NCBI GenBank assembly: GCA_964618895.1
Contig: CAZUDO010000059.1
Span: 1 to 64,000 of the forward strand
DNA from: CAZUDO01 sp964618895
Lineage (GTDB): Bacteria; Desulfobacterota; Binatia; DP-6
Direction: 5' to 3'
Length of the DNA stretch: 64,000 bases
Under the pieces are notes generated by a model. It made no database searches and was not told where the DNA came from. It saw only the letters and a program-made list of their open reading frames with translations. This document shows, piece after piece, positions 24,644 to 36,615 of this stretch. Both the position numbers and the translations under genes were made by a program. Every line of letters starts with the position of its first letter. Within the stretch, counting starts at the first letter, position 1.

Positions 24644-24754
24644 CGCGGCGGCACGGGGCTGCCCTCCCGGAGGCGAGAGCCCGGCCGCTACGAGCCCTAG
24701 GCGAGTAGGCCGGGCGTCTTGTCGCCTCCGGGAGGGCAGCCCCGTGCCGCCGCG
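24644..24754. repeat. 111-bp near-palindromic hairpin element with 33-bp perfect arms
   Basis: Arm 1 at 24644-24676 and arm 2 at 24722-24754 are exact inverted copies (33 bp; ends cgcggcggcacggggctgcc). Inside, a second stem pairs 24679-24686 (gcccggcc) with 24708-24715 (ggccgggc) around a 21-base loop. It lies in the 216-bp gap between ettA and thrH. No T-run follows on either strand. Candidates: a MITE or REP-like element, or a strong RNA hairpin that ends or protects the ettA message. Confidence 0.8.
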
Positions 24755-24776
24755 CACCCGTGCCGCCCGCCGGCAT

Positions 24777-26462
<1,686 letters not shown>

Positions 26463-26541
26463 GGGCGGCGGTCTTAGATGAAATTTCCATCGCCGTCGAA
26501 TGCGCCTCGTCCGCGGTCGCCCGCAATGCTATCGAAGAACG

Positions 26542-27498
26542 ATGGCGTCGGCGGTGAGCGTACCTCGGACCGCGAGTCGGCCGAGTGACGGGCGATGGCG
26601 TCGGCGGCCGAGTGCGGAGGCGCTGGCGTACGCCGGCCTGTCGCTGGCAACCGTCGGCTGGGCGACGGGCTTCGTCGCCGGCAAGCTCGCCCTGGCCGAG
26701 ATGGGGCCGCTGCCGGTGGCTGCCTGGCGCTACGTGGCGGCGGCGCTCATGCTGTTCCCGTTCGCCCTGCACCAGCGCCCCGCGACCGTCGCCCGCCGTG
26801 CCCGCTGGCCGCTCGCCCTCATGGTGTTGTGCGGCGGAGTGCTCTACCCCTGGCTCTTCTTGCAGGCCCTCGCCCTCACCAGCGCCACCAACACATCCCT
26901 GCTGATCGCGCTGAACCCCGCCTTCACGATCCTGCTCGCGCCGCTGGTGGGCGAACGCTACCAGGCACGTCGCCTGGCGGGGGTCGCGCTGGCCTTCGCG
27001 GGCGCGATCGTCGTCATCACCGGCGGCCGCGTCTCGGCCGCTGCGGGGCTGGTCACCGCTGGTGCAGGGGACCTCCTGGCGGTGGCGGCGGCGGCCGTCT
27101 GGGCGGTGTTCAATCTGGCCGCCCGCGGGGTCGTGAGCCACCTGGCCCCCGCGTTCACGAACTGCATGATCTACGGCGCCGGCGCCGTCGCCCTGCTCGC
27201 CCTGGGGGTGGAGCAGCACCCACTCGCCCAGCTCGCCGCCGCCACCCCGACCACCTACGGCAGCATCCTCGGCATGGCGCTCCTGTCCTCGGTCGTCGCC
27301 GGGCAGCTCTTCCTGATGGGCGTGCGTGCCGTGGGGGTGAGCCGGACGGTGGTGTTCGTGTACGTTGTCCCCGTGCTCACGGCGGTGGCCGCGGCGATCG
27401 TTCTGGATGAGCCCTTCGCCCTCCCCCAGACGATCGGCGGGGCGGCCGTGCTGGCGGGCGTCTACTGGACTACCCGTACGCGCACCGCCATCCGTTAG
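26542..27498 (+). CDS. EamA-family (DMT superfamily) transporter
   Basis: A 318-residue membrane protein with ten predicted helices in two EamA repeats. Marks: GWATGFVAGKLALAEMGPL in helix 1, LALTSATNTSLLIALNPAFT, and in the second half LLSSVVAGQLFLMGVRAVG and VFVYVVPVLTAVAAAIVLDE. Such carriers export amino acids, nucleosides or other metabolites; the substrate is unknown. ATG 26542 is preferred to an earlier in-frame ATG at 26500 because the first helix follows at a usual distance. Divergent from ettA; the gap holds an AT-rich near-palindrome around 26474-26488. Confidence 0.85.
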   Translation: MASAVSVPRTASRPSDGRWRRRPSAEALAYAGLSLATVGWATGFVAGKLALAEMGPLPVAAWRYVAAALMLFPFALHQRPATVARRARWPLALMVLCGGVLYPWLFLQALALTSATNTSLLIALNPAFTILLAPLVGERYQARRLAGVALAFAGAIVVITGGRVSAAAGLVTAGAGDLLAVAAAAVWAVFNLAARGVVSHLAPAFTNCMIYGAGAVALLALGVEQHPLAQLAAATPTTYGSILGMALLSSVVAGQLFLMGVRAVGVSRTVVFVYVVPVLTAVAAAIVLDEPFALPQTIGGAAVLAGVYWTTRTRTAIR

Positions 27499-27548
27499 CT
27501 AGAGGCCTTCCGGCCAGCGCCGGGACTGGTGTATGGGGCACGGCTGCC

Positions 27549-29066
27549 ATGAAGGGCCCGCGCTCGGAAGACTGGATCGCCGTATGCCTGGGAGGGATCC
27601 TCCTCGGCCTCGTGCTGACCCTCGTGGTCAGGCAGGTCGCCCCAGATCCCCCGCCATTCAAATGGGCCACGGACGCCGAGGTGTGGCGACGCGCCGACAG
27701 TCAGCGGCCGGTGATCGAGGCCTATCTGGCACAGAGACCCATCCGCGACCCCAACCTGTTCGTCGCGGTCACCATCGTCAACAACGCGATCAAAGCCCGG
27801 GCGCGCCGGCCGCTTGATACCCTGCTGCCCATCCTCCATCTCAACGCCCAGCACACCCGCAACGTTGCCGACAAGGACGCGGCGCTCAAGATCCGCCGCA
27901 TGCTCGCCCCCGCCAGCAACGGGCCCGCCGCGCTGTTCTGGCCGAACAACCTGCGGAAATCGGTCGCGCTGGGCGGGGCACTCCTCGTGTTGAGCGCCCT
28001 CGGCGTCGCGCTCATGGGGGGCCCGGTGGGGCGGTTCGTGGTGGGCTTTCCGGCGCTCTACGCCCTGGCCTGGGGTGCGCTGGTCCTCGGTGGCAACGCC
28101 ACCTTGTCGGCCTACGGGCTCGTGGGCATCGTCTGGGCGTTCGGAGTCGGCCTGCTCATCGGCAACCTGTTCGGACTGCCGTCCTGGCTGGCCGCCGCGG
28201 CGCAGACCGGGCTCTACCTGAAGACGGGCCTCGTGCTGCTCGGCGCGAGCGTCCTGTTCGGCGAGTTCCTCGGCATCGGCGTCTTCGTCCTCGCGCAGAT
28301 GATGCTCACCGTCGGCGTCGTTTGGGTGGGGTGTTTCGTGCTCGCACGTCAGCGCCGCATCGACGACCAGCTCGGCGCCCCGCTGGCCGCGGCCATCTCG
28401 TTCGGTGGCGTGTGGGGCGCCCTCCCCGCATGGTGCGCCGTCCGCGGCGAGCGGCGCGAGTTTTCTCTGGTGACGGTCCTGGCATTGTTCGCGTCCGTCC
28501 CGATGTTCCTCGGCCTGCCCTGGATCGTACGGCGCCTGGGGATGCCCGACCTGGTGGCGGGGGCGTGGCTCGGAGGCGCGCTCGACAGCAGCACCGCCCT
28601 GGCGGCCACCGGCACCCTGGTGAACGACTCCGCCATCCAACTGGGAACCGCCGTGAAGCTGGCGCAGAACGCCGTGCTCGCTGGGGGAACCCTCGTCCTG
28701 TCGCTGTGGTGGGCCATACGCCCGGACGCGCGCTCGGGCGCCCGGCCGGGGATCGCGGCGGCGTGGGAGCGGTTCCCTCCGGCGGTGCTCGGCTTCCTCG
28801 CCGCCGCGGGCGTGTTCTCGTGCTTGGTCCCCGAGGACGTTGTGCTCGCCGCCCGCAACATGCTGAGCTGGCTACAGACCGTCTGGTTCGTGCTCGCCTT
28901 CCTCTGCCTCGGACTCGAGACCCGTGCCCGCGACCTGTTCTCCCCGGGGGGGGGCCGAGCGGCGCTCGTGTTCGTCGGCGCCCAGATCGTCAGCCTGGGA
29001 TGGGGGCTCATCCTGGCGCACCTCTTGTTGGGGGGCACACAAACGGTGCCGGTGCCGATCGGATAG
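27549..29066 (+). CDS. YeiH/UPF0324-family putative anion exporter with N-terminal extension
   Basis: A 505-residue membrane protein. The core (about residues 140-500) has some ten helices and matches the YeiH family (putative sulfate exporter): GLLIGNLFGLPSWL, GLYLKTGLVLLGASVLFGE, GALDSSTALAATGTLVNDSA and LGTAVKLAQNAVLAGGTLVL. The N-terminal 135 residues contain one membrane helix and a soluble Arg-rich part that normal family members (about 340 residues) lack. Substrate unproven. ATG 27549 follows the EamA gene by 50 bases, probably co-transcribed. Confidence 0.8.
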   Translation: MKGPRSEDWIAVCLGGILLGLVLTLVVRQVAPDPPPFKWATDAEVWRRADSQRPVIEAYLAQRPIRDPNLFVAVTIVNNAIKARARRPLDTLLPILHLNAQHTRNVADKDAALKIRRMLAPASNGPAALFWPNNLRKSVALGGALLVLSALGVALMGGPVGRFVVGFPALYALAWGALVLGGNATLSAYGLVGIVWAFGVGLLIGNLFGLPSWLAAAAQTGLYLKTGLVLLGASVLFGEFLGIGVFVLAQMMLTVGVVWVGCFVLARQRRIDDQLGAPLAAAISFGGVWGALPAWCAVRGERREFSLVTVLALFASVPMFLGLPWIVRRLGMPDLVAGAWLGGALDSSTALAATGTLVNDSAIQLGTAVKLAQNAVLAGGTLVLSLWWAIRPDARSGARPGIAAAWERFPPAVLGFLAAAGVFSCLVPEDVVLAARNMLSWLQTVWFVLAFLCLGLETRARDLFSPGGGRAALVFVGAQIVSLGWGLILAHLLLGGTQTVPVPIG

Positions 29067-29161
29067 CGCCCGGATCCTCGCCCCCGAGAACACCCCGCCA
29101 CGGATTCTCACGCCTCGGAACCCGGCCCGCCGAGGGCGCGGGACTGGCAAGGGACCAGGGC

Positions 29162-29177
29162 TGGCCGGACGCTTGCA
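29162..29177 (+). promoter_or_regulatory. Sigma-54 (RpoN) promoter of the stress/copper operon
   Basis: TGGCCGGACGCTTGCA matches the -24/-12 consensus TGGCACG-N4-TTGCA at 10 of 12 defined positions with exact spacing (TGGC, G, N4, TTGCA). Predicted transcription start near 29189, 20 bases before the universal stress protein ATG. A 6-bp inverted repeat (cctcgg 29113-29118, ccgagg 29130-29135) lies upstream as a possible activator site. An NtrC-type activator is encoded two genes on. Confidence 0.7.
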
Positions 29178-29208
29178 ATCGGGTGGGTAACTGACCGAAA
29201 GGACCCGT

Positions 29209-29682
29209 ATGTCGACGCTGTTCCGCCGCATCCTCGTCCCGCACGACTTCTCCACACCTGCCACCCGTGCCCTGCGTACCGCCGCCGAACTGGCCACCCG
29301 CACGCGCGGCCGGCTGGTCGTGCTGCACGCCATTGCCCCCTTCTATCCCGTCGGGGACCTCGCCATGGCGGAGGCGGCGGCGTGGATCCCCCCCTCCGAT
29401 CTGGTGGCCGATGCCCGCAAGCGCCTGGAGGCGCTGGTGGCGCGCGAGGTGCGCGGCAAGGGCGCTCCGCCGGTGACATGCCGCGTCGAGATCGGCGACC
29501 CGTACCAGCGCATCATGGCGGCGGCACGCGGCGCCGATACGATCGTCATGGCCACCGCCGGGCGGACAGGCCTGCCGCATCTCCTGATCGGCAGCGTGGC
29601 GGAGAAGGTCGTGCGACACGCGCCCGTGCCCGTGCTGGTGCTCCGCGCCGGCGGGCGCGGCAAACGGGGGAAGCGGGCGTGA
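29209..29682 (+). CDS. Universal stress protein (UspA family)
   Basis: A 157-residue single-domain Usp. ATP-binding-type motif near the C-terminus: MATAGRTGLPHLLIGSVAEK followed by VVRHAPVPVLVLR (G-x2-G-x9-GS spacing). The N-terminal RILVPHDFSTPATRALRTAA is standard. An AAAGGA ribosome-binding site precedes the ATG. It is first behind a sigma-54 promoter and is followed by a sigma-54 activator, an oxygen-type sensor kinase and a copper-type ATPase, so it probably helps cells endure low oxygen or metal stress. Confidence 0.92.
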   Translation: MSTLFRRILVPHDFSTPATRALRTAAELATRTRGRLVVLHAIAPFYPVGDLAMAEAAAWIPPSDLVADARKRLEALVAREVRGKGAPPVTCRVEIGDPYQRIMAAARGADTIVMATAGRTGLPHLLIGSVAEKVVRHAPVPVLVLRAGGRGKRGKRA

Positions 29683-29724
29683 ACACGGTTGCCCGGTCCG
29701 CCGGGCGTCAGTAGGGTCCTCCCC

Positions 29725-31080
29725 ATGGCCGAGACCATCCTGGTCGCCGACGACGAGCCGGGGGTCCGCGAGAGCCTGGCCGAAGTGCTGCGCGACGCCG
29801 GCCATGACGTCACCACCGCCGCCGACGGCACGGCGGCCCTTGCCGCCCTCGAGCACCAGGACTTCGCCGTCGTGATCACCGACCTGCGCATGCCCGGGGT
29901 GGACGGGCTCGCCGTGCTCCAGCGCGTGCGGGAGCTCGCGCCCCAGACGCACGTCGTCGTCATGACCGCGCACGCGAGCGTCGAGACCGCCGTCGACGCA
30001 CTGCGCGCCGGGGCCACCGACTACATCCTGAAACCGATCATCTTCGACGATGTGCTCGGCAAGGTGGGCCGCCTGCTCGAACACCGCCAGCTCGCCTGGC
30101 AGACGCAGATGCTCCGCCGCGAGATCGAGGCGCGTTACGATCTCGAGGGCCTGGTGGGCACGAGCGCGTCGATGCGCGAGGTGGGCGACCTGATCCGGAA
30201 GGTCGCCCCCACCCGGTCCACCGTCCTCCTCACGGGCGAGAGCGGCACCGGCAAGGAGGTGGTGGCGCGCGCCGTGCACGCGCTCAGCCTGGTCGCCGCG
30301 CGCATCTTCCTGCCCGTCAACTGCGCGGCCATTCCCGAGCAGCTCCTCGAGAGCCAGCTCTTCGGCCACGCCCGGGGCGCGTTCACGGGCGCGATCGCCA
30401 CCCAGGAAGGGCTCTTCAGCCGGGCGCACGGCGGCACGATCTTCCTCGACGAGATCGGCGACCTGCCGCTCGGGCTGCAATCGAAGCTGCTGCGCGCCAT
30501 CGAGGCGAAGGAGATCCTGCCCATCGGCACGACCACGCCGATCACCATCGAGGTGCGGATCATTGCCGCCAGCAACCGCAACCTGGAGGCCATGATCGCC
30601 GCCGGGACGTTCCGCGAGGACCTGTACTATCGCCTGAACGTCATCAACATCGCCCTGCCCCCCTTGCGCGAGCGGCGCGAGGACATCCCCGGGCTGGTCG
30701 AGCATCTCGTGCGGCGACACAACCGCGAGATGAAGCGCGCCTACCGCGGCGTCGACAACGCCACCTTGAAGCGCCTGCTGTCGCACCCCTGGAAGGGCAA
30801 CGTGCGCGAACTCGACAACGTGATCGAACATGCCATGATCCTCGGCAAGGGCGAGTGGATCACCGTGCCCGACCTGCCGCGGGCCTTCCGCAACGGGGGC
30901 GAGGCCTTGCCTCCGGTGGGCGACGACCTGCGTGAAGCGTTGCGCGCCTACGAGCGCATCCACATCGAGAGCGTTATCCGGCGCACCGGCAACGACAAGC
31001 GGCAGGCGGCGGATTGCCTGGGCCTGTCGCTCTCGTCCCTCTATCGCAAGCTGAATGAGCTCGGGATCGAAGCCGGCTGA
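29725..31080 (+). CDS. NtrC-family sigma-54-dependent response regulator
   Basis: A 451-residue regulator with all three domains: receiver (1-115, phospho-acceptor Asp53 in VVITDLRMPG, Lys103 in LKPI), AAA+ domain (Walker A GESGTGKE 171-178, sigma-54 contact loop GAFTGA 218-223, arginine finger region REDLYYRLNV), and a C-terminal Fis-type HTH (DKRQAADCLGLSLSSLYRKL). It should activate RpoN promoters, including the one at 29162 in front of its own operon. The kinase gene begins inside its last 26 bases, so they form one two-component system. Confidence 0.94.
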   Translation: MAETILVADDEPGVRESLAEVLRDAGHDVTTAADGTAALAALEHQDFAVVITDLRMPGVDGLAVLQRVRELAPQTHVVVMTAHASVETAVDALRAGATDYILKPIIFDDVLGKVGRLLEHRQLAWQTQMLRREIEARYDLEGLVGTSASMREVGDLIRKVAPTRSTVLLTGESGTGKEVVARAVHALSLVAARIFLPVNCAAIPEQLLESQLFGHARGAFTGAIATQEGLFSRAHGGTIFLDEIGDLPLGLQSKLLRAIEAKEILPIGTTTPITIEVRIIAASNRNLEAMIAAGTFREDLYYRLNVINIALPPLRERREDIPGLVEHLVRRHNREMKRAYRGVDNATLKRLLSHPWKGNVRELDNVIEHAMILGKGEWITVPDLPRAFRNGGEALPPVGDDLREALRAYERIHIESVIRRTGNDKRQAADCLGLSLSSLYRKLNELGIEAG

Positions 31081-32334
31081 TCCGCGGGCGACCGGGCTCG
31101 ACGCGGCCGGGCGCGCGGAGCGCTTGGCCTTCTTCGCATTCGACGCCGAGGACGCCGTACGGCTACACGCCTTGCAGCCGCTCGCCCGCGACACGGTCGA
31201 CCGGCTGGTCGAGGAGTTCTATGCGCACCTGCTGGCCTTCCCGGAGCTGGAGACCCTCCTGCACGCCGCGCCCGGACGGATCGAGCGCCTGAAGGCCCTG
31301 CAGCGCACCTACTTCCTGTCGCTCACCGACGGCACACCGGATGCGGACTACGTCGCGCGCCGCCTGCGCGTGGGGGACGCGCACCAGCGCATCGGGCTCC
31401 GGCCGATGTGGTACATTGGCGCGTTCGCCCTCTATCTCCGGCTCGCCATGCGCGCCCTGGTCCGCGAGACCGGCGACGGCGCCCGCATCCTGCCCACGCT
31501 CGAAGCGCTCGTGAAGACGGTCCTGCTGGACATGTCGCTCGCCATCGACACCTACATCTTCGGGGGCTTCGTCGACCGCGCCGTCGCCACCGGACTCGAA
31601 CGCGCCGCCCGGGTGGCCGAGGAGGCCCTGCAGGCGCACGCCGAGGTGGAGCGCCTGAAGGACGACCTCGCCAGCATGGTGGTGCACGACCTCAAGAACC
31701 CCGTGAACGGCATCGTCATGATGGTCCAGCTGGCGCTCCGCAAGGGCCAGGACCTTCCCGAGACGCAACGCAGCTACCTGCAGCAGATCGAGCGTACCTG
31801 CCGGGAGATGATGCGCCTCATCCAGAACCTCCTCGAGATCAGCAAGATGGAGGAGGGCAAGATGCCGGTGGCGCGCGAGGCGGTGGTGCTGGCCGAGGTG
31901 GTGGACGAGGTCGCGCGCGAGTACACGCCGGTGGCCGAGCAGGCCGGTCGGCGTCTCGGGGTCGCGGTCGACACCACGTTGCCGGCCGTGCGCGCCGATC
32001 GCGCGCTGCTGAAGCGCGTGCTCACCAACCTGGTGGTGAACGCGCTCCGCCACAGCGGCAGCGCCGGGGTCCACATCGAGGGCTCCGCCGGCCCGCACCC
32101 GGCCGAGGTCACGCTCGCGGTCGTCGATCAGGGAAGCGGCATCCCGGCCGACGAGCTCGGCCGCATCTTCGAGAAGTTCCGCACCGTACGGCGGTCCCCC
32201 ACCGACGATCCGAGCAGCGACACCGGCCTCGGGCTCCCGTTCTGCAAGCTCGCCGTCGAGCGCATGGGCGGCCGGATCACCGCCGAGAGCACGCCCGGCG
32301 TCCGGACGACGTTCGGCGTCACGCTACCCGTGGC

Positions 32335-32338
<4 letters not shown>
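31055..32338 (+). CDS. Globin-coupled sensor histidine kinase
   Basis: A 427-residue cytoplasmic kinase with no membrane helix. Residues 20-175 form a protoglobin sensor with the haem-ligating His110 in RVGDAHQRIGLRPMWYIGAF. A short coiled-coil (about 180-205) leads to the HisKA domain with phospho-His211 in VVHDLKNPVNG, then the HATPase domain with LTNLVVNALRH, VVDQGSGIP and SDTGLGLPF. Globin sensors bind O2, CO or NO, so the signal is probably oxygen or a related gas. It overlaps the regulator gene by 26 bases and the ATPase gene by ATGA. Confidence 0.93.
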
Positions 32339-34617
<2,279 letters not shown>

Positions 34618-34618
34618 C

Positions 34619-35062
34619 TCACACCACCACCACCTCGGTCCGGCCCGCGTCCGCCCGCCCGAGCGCGCGCAGCACGTCGCCGCGCGACAGCATCCCGATG
34701 AGCAGCGCTCCGATGGTCACGGGGAGCACCCGGTACCGGGTCGCCACTAGGAGCTGCAGCGCACGCGCCAGCGGCACGTCGGGCCGGATGGTCACCGGGG
34801 CCTCGGTCATGACGCTCACGACCGGCGCGCCCATCGTCTCCACGTACGTTCCGGCCACCGGCGACGCTCCGCCCGCAAAGGCGCGCAGCACGTCGAGGGT
34901 GGAGACGACGCCGACCAGCATGCCGTCCTCGGCAACGGGGAGACAGTCGACGCGGGCGTGCTCGAGCAGGGCATACGCCTCCGCAAGTGACGTGTGGGGC
35001 CCGACACACAGGGGGCGATACGTCATCGCATCCGCCACCCGACCACGCGCGAACTCGTCCAT
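34619..35062 (-). CDS. CBS-domain pair protein
   Basis: A 147-residue protein made of two CBS motifs (Bateman module), no other domain. CBS1: VADAMTYRPLCVGPHTSLAEA through VGVVSTLDVLRAF; CBS2: VMTEAPVTIRPDVPLARALQ through LIGMLSRGDVLRAL. Such proteins bind adenine nucleotides and often tune other enzymes. A GGGAGG 7 bases before ATG 35062 sets the start. It converges on the copper ATPase with a 1-base gap. Similar proteins often accompany universal stress proteins in low-oxygen regulons. Confidence 0.9.
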   Translation of the reverse strand: MDEFARGRVADAMTYRPLCVGPHTSLAEAYALLEHARVDCLPVAEDGMLVGVVSTLDVLRAFAGGASPVAGTYVETMGAPVVSVMTEAPVTIRPDVPLARALQLLVATRYRVLPVTIGALLIGMLSRGDVLRALGRADAGRTEVVVV

Positions 35063-35103
35063 CGCCGAACCTCCCGCGGGACACTGCTGGTATTCCCTCC
35101 GTG

Positions 35104-35140
35104 CCCCAGGACGGCCGGCGCCGCAATCCCGTCCTTGGGG
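35104..35140. promoter_or_regulatory. Inverted repeat between the CBS gene and the truncated PRPP synthetase
   Basis: ccccaggacgg (35104-35114) pairs with ccgtccttgggg (35129-35140), with one bulged T. It sits in the 131-bp divergent gap. It may be an operator shared by the CBS gene and the formerly intact gene at 35194. No T-run follows. Confidence 0.45.
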
Positions 35141-35193
35141 GAGACGCCGAGCGCGCTTTACCACCCCCCGGACGACGGCGTAGGAGGACGGCC

Positions 35194-35286
35194 GTGCAGC
35201 CCGCCCTCCTCGCCCTGCCCGGCAACGAGGACTTCGCGCGCGGCACCGGCGAACTGCTGCGGGGCGGTGGGCGGCCAGGTGGCTGA
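35194..35286 (+). pseudogene. Truncated ribose-phosphate pyrophosphokinase (5-prime stub)
   Basis: GTG 35194 has a strong AGGAGG 6 bases upstream (35183-35188), and the peptide begins QPALLALPGNEDFARGTGEL, the usual start of phosphoribosyl-pyrophosphate synthetase paralogs. After about 24 residues it turns into Gly/Arg filler and stops. The PRPP-binding and catalytic regions are missing, so it cannot be functional. The next relic starts 8 bases before its stop. Confidence 0.6.
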
Positions 35287-35408
35287 GCTCACGTTCCTGG
35301 GCGCGGCCGGGACCGTCACCGGGTCCACGTACCTGGGCGCGACCACGCTCCGCATCCACGGGCAGGAAGTGCCCGTGCGCGCCACCGTCGAGACCATCGA
35401 CGGGCTAC
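35279..35408 (+). pseudogene. MBL-fold/beta-CASP hydrolase with an internal deletion
   Basis: GTG 35279 opens ELTFLGAAGTVTGSTYL, the N-terminus of RNA-type metallo-beta-lactamase/beta-CASP proteins. It is joined at once, in frame, to TTLRIHGQEVPVRATVETID, which in intact proteins lies near the C-terminus (before the SAHAD motif). The whole catalytic core with its HxHxDH motif, some 400 residues, is absent. The remaining frame then runs into unrelated sequence. Confidence 0.65.
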
Positions 35409-35537
35409 CTGTCGGTGCTCGGCGTCATCCTGCTGACCAACCTCTGCCTCTTTGCGTCCAGTCTCAGGCTGGTGGGCGAGCGCGAGAGCGGCACCTACGA
35501 GCAGATGCTGGCGCTGCCGACCACCGCGCTCGAGATC
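35403..35537 (+). pseudogene. Fragment of an ABC-2 type transporter permease
   Basis: About 45 codons read GYLSVLGVILLTNLCLFASS followed by LRLVGERESGTYEQMLALPT. This is the membrane helix plus ERE-x-GT-x-EQ-(L/M) block found in ABC-2 permeases just after helix 2. Nothing of the rest of the protein or an ATPase is present. It fuses directly to the beta-CASP tail on the left and to the reverse-strand cyclase relic on the right. Confidence 0.6.
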
Positions 35538-35768
35538 GGTGAAGAGAATGGTCACCGTGCCGTCGGGGGCGGCGTGGCGGCGCAGATCCGGCCGCTCGTG
35601 CTCGGCCGCCGCCGCCACCGCGTCGAGCGAGGTTGCACCCGCGGCGGGCTCGACGCCCTGCGCCCGGAGCTTGAGCGTGAGGCACATGTCGACCAGGCGG
35701 TTCAGCCCCAGTGCCTGGGCCGTCGAGAGCGCGACATCCGTAAACTTTCCCCGGTAATCCCGACTACA
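35529..35768 (-). pseudogene. Internal fragment of an ATPase/cyclase-type signalling protein
   Basis: On the minus strand about 80 codons read as a TPR-like helix (RGKFTDVALSTAQALGLNRL), a linker with SLDAVAAAAEHERPDLRRH, and the opening of a class III nucleotidyl cyclase domain, PDGTVTILFTDLE. The sequence stops there, where the cyclase catalytic domain should continue. Same general family as the relics at 36530 and 41580. Confidence 0.6.
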
Positions 35769-35786
35769 GACCACCCGCGCTGTGGG

Positions 35787-35816
35787 TTGACTTCGAACGA
35801 GCTCACGTCCTACATG
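35787..35816 (+). promoter_or_regulatory. Promoter-like sequence for the CopG/PIN pair
   Basis: TTGACT (35787-35792), 18-bp spacer, TACATG (35811-35816). Transcription would start close to ATG 35814/35823, implying a leaderless or nearly leaderless antitoxin message. The spacer contains gagctc, a small palindrome. Confidence 0.4.
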
Positions 35817-35822
35817 TATGAC

Positions 35823-36092
35823 ATGGCGAAACCCGGGATGTCCGCGGCGATTTCTGTCAGGATATCTACCGTCGCTGCGCGGCGGCTCCAGACCCGCGCC
35901 CGGGCGCGAGGGGTGAGTACGTCGGCCTTGATCCGGGACCTCCTCGAGCACGAAGCCGGGCCGGTCAAGGGCGAGCCTTCAGCACTGGAGCTCACGCACC
36001 AATGGGTGGGCGCCGTCCGGAGCCGAACCGTTCCCGCCGGCCGCACCGCTCGGCAGGCGTTGACGGGTTGGTTGCCAGACCGGCGCGGCTGA
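35823..36092 (+). CDS. Ribbon-helix-helix (CopG-like) antitoxin
   Basis: An 89-residue protein. The segment SAAISVRISTVAARRLQTRA followed by RARGVSTSALIRDLLEHEAG is a ribbon-helix-helix DNA-binding domain; the C-terminal 45 residues would bind the toxin. Start candidates are ATG 35814, 35823 and 35838; I use 35823. The PIN toxin starts 3 bases after its stop. This intact pair sits in the middle of decayed genes, as expected of a self-maintaining module. Confidence 0.75.
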   Translation: MAKPGMSAAISVRISTVAARRLQTRARARGVSTSALIRDLLEHEAGPVKGEPSALELTHQWVGAVRSRTVPAGRTARQALTGWLPDRRG

Positions 36093-36094
36093 AC

Positions 36095-36511
36095 GTGCCA
36101 CGGCGCGTGCTTCTGGACACCGGAGTCGTCGTAGCGCTGGTCAACGCCGCGGATCCCGACCACGGTCGGTGTCGAGAGGTATGGAGCCAACTGCGCGCGC
36201 AGGTCGTGACGGTCGAAGGCGTCCTGGTCGAAGCAACGCACCTGTTGCGGCGTGCTCGAGGTGGGCCGGCCGCGGCCATCAACCTGGTGCTGGCGTCCGG
36301 TGCGCGGCTCATCGCCCCAACAGAGTCCCGCCTCCTGCGTGCCACCGCGCTCATGCAGACCTATTGCGACGTACCCATGGATCTCGTCGACGCGCTGCTC
36401 GTCGTGTCGGCGGAGGAGTTGGGGATCACCGAGATCCTTTCGCTCGATGGCCGCGGGTTCAGGGCGTATCGAGCGACCGGACGGCGTGGCTTCACAATGC
36501 TGCCGGGGTAA
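36095..36511 (+). CDS. PIN-domain toxin (VapC-like ribonuclease)
   Basis: A 138-residue PIN-fold nuclease. Acidic residues: Asp in VLLDTGVVVALVNAADPDH, Glu in GVLVEATHLL, Asp in MDLVDALLVVSAEELG and Asp in ILSLDGRGF; these form the Mg2+ site of VapC-type RNases. GTG 36095 begins PRRVLLDTG and lies 3 bases after the antitoxin stop, while the longer open frame upstream overlaps the antitoxin and has poor composition. Complete and probably active. Confidence 0.85.
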   Translation: MPRRVLLDTGVVVALVNAADPDHGRCREVWSQLRAQVVTVEGVLVEATHLLRRARGGPAAAINLVLASGARLIAPTESRLLRATALMQTYCDVPMDLVDALLVVSAEELGITEILSLDGRGFRAYRATGRRGFTMLPG

Positions 36512-36529
36512 CGGGTGTACGGCGCCACC

Positions 36530-36613
36530 ATGAAGTGCACCGCCTGCGGGCACACGAATCCCGAACGCGCGAAGTTCTGCCTCCCACCATCCGGCTTGCC
36601 TGAAGCCTCGTGA
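36530..36613 (+). pseudogene. Zinc-ribbon stub of a cyclase/ATPase signalling protein
   Basis: ATG 36530 encodes KCTACGHTNPERAKFC, the N-terminal zinc ribbon seen at the start of class III cyclase/AAA/TPR proteins, then stops after 27 residues. The second Cys pair is lost. It may be the detached 5-prime end of the gene whose middle is at 35529-35768, although the two are on opposite strands. Confidence 0.5.
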
Positions 36614-36615
36614 GG

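Noticed and set aside
29713..29730. Possible Shine-Dalgarno choice giving an earlier start for the NtrC-type regulator
   Set aside because: The longer frame from 29689 adds residues before the receiver domain that no family member has; ATG 29725 is the natural start.
35415..36092. A 225-codon frame joining the ABC permease fragment, the antisense cyclase region and the CopG antitoxin
   Set aside because: Only the ends are protein-like and they are unrelated; the antitoxin has its own start and promoter-like sequence.
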